From positions 1 through 64,000 of the forward strand of contig JAWLDZ010000006.1 of assembly GCA_041686355.1 (NCBI GenBank): 64,000 bases of DNA, given 5' to 3'. A program made the translations under genes and the position numbers. Shown here piece by piece: positions 59,967 to 64,000 of the stretch. This stretch comes from DSBN01 sp041686355. Lineage in GTDB: Bacteria; Spirochaetota; Spirochaetia; DSM-16054; Sediminispirochaetaceae. The first letter of the stretch is position 1, and every line of letters starts with the position of its first letter. The notes under the pieces were generated by a model that saw nothing but the letters and a program-made list of their open reading frames with translations, did no database searches and was not told the DNA's origin.

Positions 59967-61478
59967 ATGAATCACAGAAAATTATTCTATTCTAAGAAGT
60001 TCTTTCTGTTTAATTTGGTACTAGTTGGGATTCTAGTTGGTTTTACCCTCTCATTGGTGACATTCGGATGTTCTACGGATGTAAAGCCCGGTGAGAAAAC
60101 CCAAGCACAGACAAAGCCTGCGGAAAGTGCAACTGATAGTGATACTTCAACGGCCCTCTCTTTGCAGAATTCCTTTAGAAGTGTTGCTGAGAAAGCACTT
60201 CCGGTCGTAGTGGAGTTAAAGATTGTAGAAATTCGACAGCAGCGGGCACCGGACTCCCGCGGCTGGCCGTGGGACTTCCTTTTTCCTGAAGAAAATGATA
60301 ACGGCAATGGTGACAACCAAGAACGAGAGTTCCGCAGCCAAGGACTCGGTTCGGGTGTTATTGTAAGAAATGAAGGGAATAAATACTATATTCTCACGAA
60401 TGACCATGTGGTTGGAGAGGCCGACGAGATCATCGCGGTGCTGAACGACGGAAAGGAGTATACCGCCACGCTGGTTGGAAAAGACCCGAGAAAGGACCTG
60501 GCACTGGTAATGTTTGAATCGGAACAGGGAAATATTCCAATAGCCGAACTAGGTGATTCCGATGAAACCCAGGTTGGTGACTGGGTATTAGCAGTGGGCA
60601 GCCCCTTTGGTTTTGTCTCCAGTGTAACTGCCGGAATTGTAAGTGCAAAGGGACGCTCGGGACCCCAGGGCAATATAAGCGATTTCATACAGACCGATGC
60701 AGCTATCAACCGAGGAAATTCCGGGGGGGCGCTGGTAAATATTCACGGTGAGGTGGTTGGAATCAATACCTGGATTGCAGCCCCCACGGGCGGCAGTATA
60801 GGATTAGGATTTTCTATCCCCATTAACAATGCCAAAAAGACTATCGACGACTTTATCACCAAGGGAAAGGTAGAATACGGATGGCTTGGGGTTACCGTTG
60901 GGGATGTGAACCGGGAGCTTGCTGAGGAACTTGGAATTGAAGAGACCAAGGGGGCTTTTATACATAATGTGTACATCGATTCTCCGGCGGACAAGGGCGG
61001 TATACGTCCGGGAGATTTTATCACCCAGATAAATGATACGAAGGTCACCAGCCGCGATGAAGTTGTAAGGAAAGTCGGCGATTTAGAGGCCGGCGATACC
61101 GCTAGCTTTGAGGTAAATCGCTTCGGAAATACACGTACTGTTAAAGTTAAGATTGGTGAGAGAAAGGACAGTGAAGAGATCCTGTCGAACCAAAAGAAAC
61201 TGTGGCCGGGAATGATTGTAGTACCCTTGGACGAAGAGGTTCGTCAGCAGCTTGAGCTGGATGATTCACAAAACGGGGTCTTAATCGCTAATGTTGATCG
61301 GGGAACAAAAACCTATATCGGCGGTATAAGAAATTACGATGTGGTTACAGAGATAAACGATAAAAAAATTGAAACAATAGAAGATTTTTATGAGTTGATT
61401 GGAGATAACTCCATCGATGAGTTCAAAATTTCATATCTGCGGGAAGGCGAAAAATACTTTACCGGAATTGAGCGTTAG
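59967..61478 (+). CDS. degP: Do-family serine endopeptidase (HtrA/DegP)
   Basis: About 503 aa. After an N-terminal membrane helix ending in a cysteine (SLVTFGC; anchor or lipoprotein signal) comes a trypsin-like domain with the triad His147 (NDHVV), Asp177 (RKDLALV) and Ser252 (RGNSGGA), then two PDZ domains (about 285-385 and 405-503; YGWLGVTVGD, GGIRPGDFI). It degrades or refolds damaged periplasmic proteins. GGAGG lies 10 nt before the ATG at 59967; a GTG two codons earlier is also possible. A low-complexity Asn/Asp-rich loop (about 110-120) lies in the protease domain. Confidence 0.95.
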   Translation: MNHRKLFYSKKFFLFNLVLVGILVGFTLSLVTFGCSTDVKPGEKTQAQTKPAESATDSDTSTALSLQNSFRSVAEKALPVVVELKIVEIRQQRAPDSRGWPWDFLFPEENDNGNGDNQEREFRSQGLGSGVIVRNEGNKYYILTNDHVVGEADEIIAVLNDGKEYTATLVGKDPRKDLALVMFESEQGNIPIAELGDSDETQVGDWVLAVGSPFGFVSSVTAGIVSAKGRSGPQGNISDFIQTDAAINRGNSGGALVNIHGEVVGINTWIAAPTGGSIGLGFSIPINNAKKTIDDFITKGKVEYGWLGVTVGDVNRELAEELGIEETKGAFIHNVYIDSPADKGGIRPGDFITQINDTKVTSRDEVVRKVGDLEAGDTASFEVNRFGNTRTVKVKIGERKDSEEILSNQKKLWPGMIVVPLDEEVRQQLELDDSQNGVLIANVDRGTKTYIGGIRNYDVVTEINDKKIETIEDFYELIGDNSIDEFKISYLREGEKYFTGIER

Positions 61479-61479
61479 G

Positions 61480-61509
61480 GTACACTACATATTAATTTCA
61501 GTGTACACT
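61480..61509. promoter_or_regulatory. inverted repeat / palindrome after degP
   Basis: GTACACT (61480-61486) pairs with AGTGTAC (61500-61506), and AGTGTACACT (61500-61509) is itself a perfect 10-bp palindrome. It may be an mRNA hairpin or a regulator site ahead of the phosphoribosyltransferase gene. Confidence 0.35.
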
Positions 61510-61511
61510 TT

Positions 61512-61537
61512 AGGGGGGGCTGTTAAGCCCTCCCTTT
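61512..61537 (+). terminator. probable terminator of degP
   Basis: A 10-bp stem AGGGGGGGCT (61512-61521) and AGCCCTCCCT (61526-61535) with one G-T pair and a GTTA loop, followed by only three Ts. It ends about 10 nt before the ribosome binding site of the next gene, so it might also act as an attenuator. Confidence 0.55.
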
Positions 61538-61555
61538 ACATATTCGGAGGTATTG

Positions 61556-62164
61556 ATGAAAGATTTTGTCGAGTACGATCAGGTACGAAACAACTCGCTT
61601 AAACTCGCATATACTATTCACAAGGACGGGTTTATTCCCGATGTTATTTATGTACTCCTTCGAGGTGGTGCATATATAGGCAATGTGATTAGCGAATATT
61701 TTAAGATCGTACGAAAGGACGAGCGCCCCGTTTTTTATGCAGCCGTGGTCGCCCGCTCCTATACTGATATCCATCAACGCTCACGGGTAATGATAGACGG
61801 GTGGACGTATAAACCTGAGTACCTGCGGAACGGGGACAAAGTCTTGTTGGTCGATGATATTTATGACTCAGGACGAACAATGAACTATCTGGCTGAGGTT
61901 ATCATGGACCATGGTATTCCCCGAAAAGATCTAAAGATAGCAGTACACGATTATAAGGTATTTCCCGACAGCACGGAAAAAATGCCGGTCAGCCCCGACT
62001 ATTTTTGCCGTAAGCATACAGTCACCTCTCCTGAAAATGATGTGTGGATTCACTATAAAAGTCATGAATTAGTCGGCCTTACCAAAGAGGAATTCCAGAA
62101 TAACTACTCCTTTACCGATAAAGGGTTTATAGAGATACTTGATAAGGAACTGTTTAAAAGATAG
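61556..62164 (+). CDS. phosphoribosyltransferase-family protein
   Basis: About 202 aa with the type I PRTase fold. The PRPP loop LLVDDIYDSGRTMNYL (near 100-115) holds the two acidic residues and the T/S-rich turn; VIYVLLRGGAYIGNVI supplies the PPi loop. The hood is unlike those of Hpt, Apt or PyrE, and the C-terminal 60 residues (KSHELVGLTKEEFQNNY) are unusual, so the base is not clear; xanthine/hypoxanthine-type is most likely. CGGAGG is 5 nt before the ATG. The stop (TAG) is in the same frame as the following gene. Confidence 0.85.
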   Translation: MKDFVEYDQVRNNSLKLAYTIHKDGFIPDVIYVLLRGGAYIGNVISEYFKIVRKDERPVFYAAVVARSYTDIHQRSRVMIDGWTYKPEYLRNGDKVLLVDDIYDSGRTMNYLAEVIMDHGIPRKDLKIAVHDYKVFPDSTEKMPVSPDYFCRKHTVTSPENDVWIHYKSHELVGLTKEEFQNNYSFTDKGFIEILDKELFKR

Positions 62165-62182
62165 CGAGAGGGGGGTACGAAG

Positions 62183-64000
62183 ATCCCAAAAATAGGTAAA
62201 TTACAAAAAATACCGATTCTAATAATTCTCGTGTGTATTGGAACAGTTCAGCTGTACGCACAAGAAAATGCTGTGACCCTTTCACCTGCCCCTGGTGCTT
62301 ATTCCGACGCAGTGTATGTGAGTATCGAATCGAACAGTGATAAGCCGGTGCAGTACCGTTTCAGCGGCAGCAGCGACGACACCTGGGTGGACTACAGCCA
62401 GGCTCTGCACCTCTCTGCGCTGTCAGGCGAAGAACGTACTTTTAATCTGCAAGTACGCTCACAGAATGCAGGTGGCGATACGGTCGAGGACTTCCAGTAC
62501 ATTATCGACCGACGTATGCCGAATGCGCCGGAAATCGATATACGTGAGGAGGATGCAGGATATCTTGTTGATTTTTCAGTGAACGAAAACCACACACAGG
62601 TAAAATACTGGATTTCCAGTTTTGATCGGCTCGAATTTAAGACTTGGGACACAAAGATGGTAGCAGCCCCGCCGAAAAGTGTGGTAAAAGCATACAGCGT
62701 TGACGAAGCCGGAAACCGCAGCCGGGTGATCACTAAAAACCTTCCAGAGCGGCTTCCCTGCACAAGCTCCTCAGAGATTGAACTCCCTTCTCCGGTATCC
62801 GGAACTTTTGTAAATGCGCAATGGCTCGTTATTCCAAATGCCCACTGTTTTGAATGGGTTCGCTACAGCCTGGAAACAGAAAACTCCCGGGGCGATGAAG
62901 TCGCTTATACTGCCCCTGTGCTCATTCGGGCAACCGGAACACATACCCTTAGGATTCAGGCAAAGCCTTACTATCAGGAGCAGGTCTACGAGAAAAAACT
63001 GGAATTTACCATTGCCGAACCCCAGGATTCGTTTATAAACGCGTTTTCGGCAGCAGCTACAAAAGAGAGCGGGCCGGTTGGAGATATTCGTTTCTTTCCC
63101 TTACCAGCATCTATAGAGGGAGTTGAACTTTACTATAGCTTAGAGGATAGGCCTGTCAGCCCAAACCATCCTCAACTCGAATCGCCAATACCGGTCAAAC
63201 TGACTGAGGGCATGAAAAATTTTTTAGTCTATCGTATTGGAGCGTATCTCCCAACCGAGGAGCGTATGCTGCAGTACCGTTTTTTTTATATCATCGATGA
63301 AAGTATACCTCCAAATCCACAGTTTCGCTTATCTGATACGCTTCCATTCCGTTCAAAGCTTCAGATAGAATTAGAATCAGACAAGGAAGCTGATATTTTT
63401 TACACTACCGACGGCTCTACTCCCAACCGCTTCTCCTCCCGCTATACAGGGCCTTTTGACATTACATCCGATAGAAATTCGGATGTAGGAATAATACCGG
63501 TACAAGCTGTATCTCGCTATCCGAATGGAAACAGCAGTGAGATTGTACGAAAACAGCTGTCCTACGATAGAAGAGCGCCTTCTCCCCCAAGTTATGATAT
63601 CCTCAAGATAGATAAGTACGGTGCTGATATACAGGTAGATCACCCTGACCCTTCTATGGAGATTGTGTATGCAGTGGGATACGGGAATACCCCTCCCTTG
63701 CAGATAAACCGAAACTCTCCGTTGATCTCAAGAAAATTAAGAGTAGATTTTCCCTATGGGTTTAAAGGGAAAGCCTTTGTACGTTTTGCAGCAAGGGATA
63801 AGGCCGGTAATATTTCAACTGCTACAAGTACCGCACGGGTAGAGGTGGACTCGGTACCGCCGCAAGCCCCCACTATAAGACGCGATCAGCAACAGATCAC
63901 AATAACAGGTTCTCCGGAACTGTTTTACCGTGTCCAAGACGCAAATGATGAGTTTACGGAGTACACCGGGCCTATTGACTTAAGCGTCGAGGAGAACGTT
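62183..64000 (+). CDS. large secreted protein with chitobiase C-terminal-like repeats (partial, runs off the right end; non-standard start)
   Basis: An open frame of at least 606 codons to the window end. A clear signal peptide (PKIGKLQK, then a hydrophobic core, cleavage near LYAQEN) begins right after a strong GAGAGGGGGG site, but no ATG, GTG or TTG precedes it; ATC at 62183 has the ideal 7-nt spacing. ATA, ATT or a sequencing error (ATG read as ATC) are alternatives. The mature protein holds repeated beta-sandwich modules like CHB_HEX_C/FN3: IFYTTDGSTPN near 405, and similar VQYRFSGSSDD, VELYYSLEDRP and LFYRVQDAN. It is probably on the cell surface or in the periplasm and binds carbohydrate or protein. 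Confidence 0.8.
   Translation, partial: MPKIGKLQKIPILIILVCIGTVQLYAQENAVTLSPAPGAYSDAVYVSIESNSDKPVQYRFSGSSDDTWVDYSQALHLSALSGEERTFNLQVRSQNAGGDTVEDFQYIIDRRMPNAPEIDIREEDAGYLVDFSVNENHTQVKYWISSFDRLEFKTWDTKMVAAPPKSVVKAYSVDEAGNRSRVITKNLPERLPCTSSSEIELPSPVSGTFVNAQWLVIPNAHCFEWVRYSLETENSRGDEVAYTAPVLIRATGTHTLRIQAKPYYQEQVYEKKLEFTIAEPQDSFINAFSAAATKESGPVGDIRFFPLPASIEGVELYYSLEDRPVSPNHPQLESPIPVKLTEGMKNFLVYRIGAYLPTEERMLQYRFFYIIDESIPPNPQFRLSDTLPFRSKLQIELESDKEADIFYTTDGSTPNRFSSRYTGPFDITSDRNSDVGIIPVQAVSRYPNGNSSEIVRKQLSYDRRAPSPPSYDILKIDKYGADIQVDHPDPSMEIVYAVGYGNTPPLQINRNSPLISRKLRVDFPYGFKGKAFVRFAARDKAGNISTATSTARVEVDSVPPQAPTIRRDQQQITITGSPELFYRVQDANDEFTEYTGPIDLSVEENV

Noticed and set aside
62162..62230. TAG read-through fusing the phosphoribosyltransferase to the secreted protein
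   Set aside because: A strong ribosome binding site and a complete signal peptide follow the stop, so a separate start is far more likely.
1..64000. CRISPR array, IS element, prophage, rRNA operon, riboswitch
   Set aside because: No regularly spaced repeats, transposase, phage gene, rRNA sequence or recognisable riboswitch was seen when reading both strands.

Overview
This window looks like a draft or metagenome-derived chromosome segment of a free-living spirochaete (Spirochaetales/Treponema-like). Reasons: a V/A-type ATPase operon in the order E, DUF2764, A, B, D, I, K; uvrA followed directly by an LptD-like outer-membrane protein; pgpH, ybeY, a TlyC/CorC-type CBS protein and a TPR protein in a row; two adjacent EF-G paralogues; and many secreted TPR or hypothetical proteins of spirochaetal type. 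Coding density is high and nearly everything is housekeeping. I saw no insertion sequence, prophage, CRISPR array, rRNA or origin.

Layout. 0.1-2.4 kb (leftward): tRNA-Val(CAC), a 2-hydroxyacid dehydrogenase and an AEC-family permease. 2.4-5.2 kb (rightward): an ABC exporter operon with its own YtrA-type GntR regulator, an operator-like inverted repeat and a DUF2807 protein. 5.2-8.5 kb (leftward): tRNA-Asn, then a four-gene operon of a secreted protein, a degenerate receiver-PilZ protein, a hypothetical protein and the radical-SAM protein AmrS. 8.5-15.7 kb (rightward): mfd (broken by an assembly gap), ptsP, trmB and citrate synthase. 15.8-20 kb (leftward): an EF-G-like GTPase and EF-G. 20.4-23.8 kb: tRNA-Val(TAC), a lipid-kinase family protein, yggS, a small membrane protein and rluD. 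23.8-24.9 kb (leftward): an MBL-fold protein and a pentapeptide-repeat protein. 25.0-29.5 kb: murI, rsgA, mutS2 and a hypothetical gene. 29.7-36.9 kb: the V-ATPase operon. 37.0-45.3 kb: ispG, a TPR protein, uvrA and the LptD-like gene. 45.4-51.8 kb: phoH, pgpH, ybeY, the CBS protein and a TPR protein. 51.9-55.4 kb: gapA, pgk, tpiA and secG. 55.6-64 kb: a flavodoxin-like protein, a SurA/PpiC-type isomerase, nusB, a TPR protein, map, an HtrA/DegP protease, a phosphoribosyltransferase, and a large secreted protein that runs off the right end.

Points worth attention: (1) three runs of exactly 100 N. Two of them are flanked by identical 99-bp sequences and look like unmerged contig overlaps; the third, in mfd, hides real sequence. 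(2) Several genes without a Shine-Dalgarno start about 6 nt after a -10 box, which suggests leaderless mRNAs. (3) The last gene has no ATG, GTG or TTG ahead of its signal peptide. (4) The V-ATPase c subunit keeps sodium-binding side chains, while the operon lacks recognisable C, F and G subunits. (5) Three proteins have lost a key residue: the EF-G-like GTPase, the receiver domain of the PilZ protein, and the MBL-fold protein. No obviously new multi-gene system was found; the most original leads are the leaderless-start pattern, the DUF2764 question and the SAP-like motif in the LptD-like protein.
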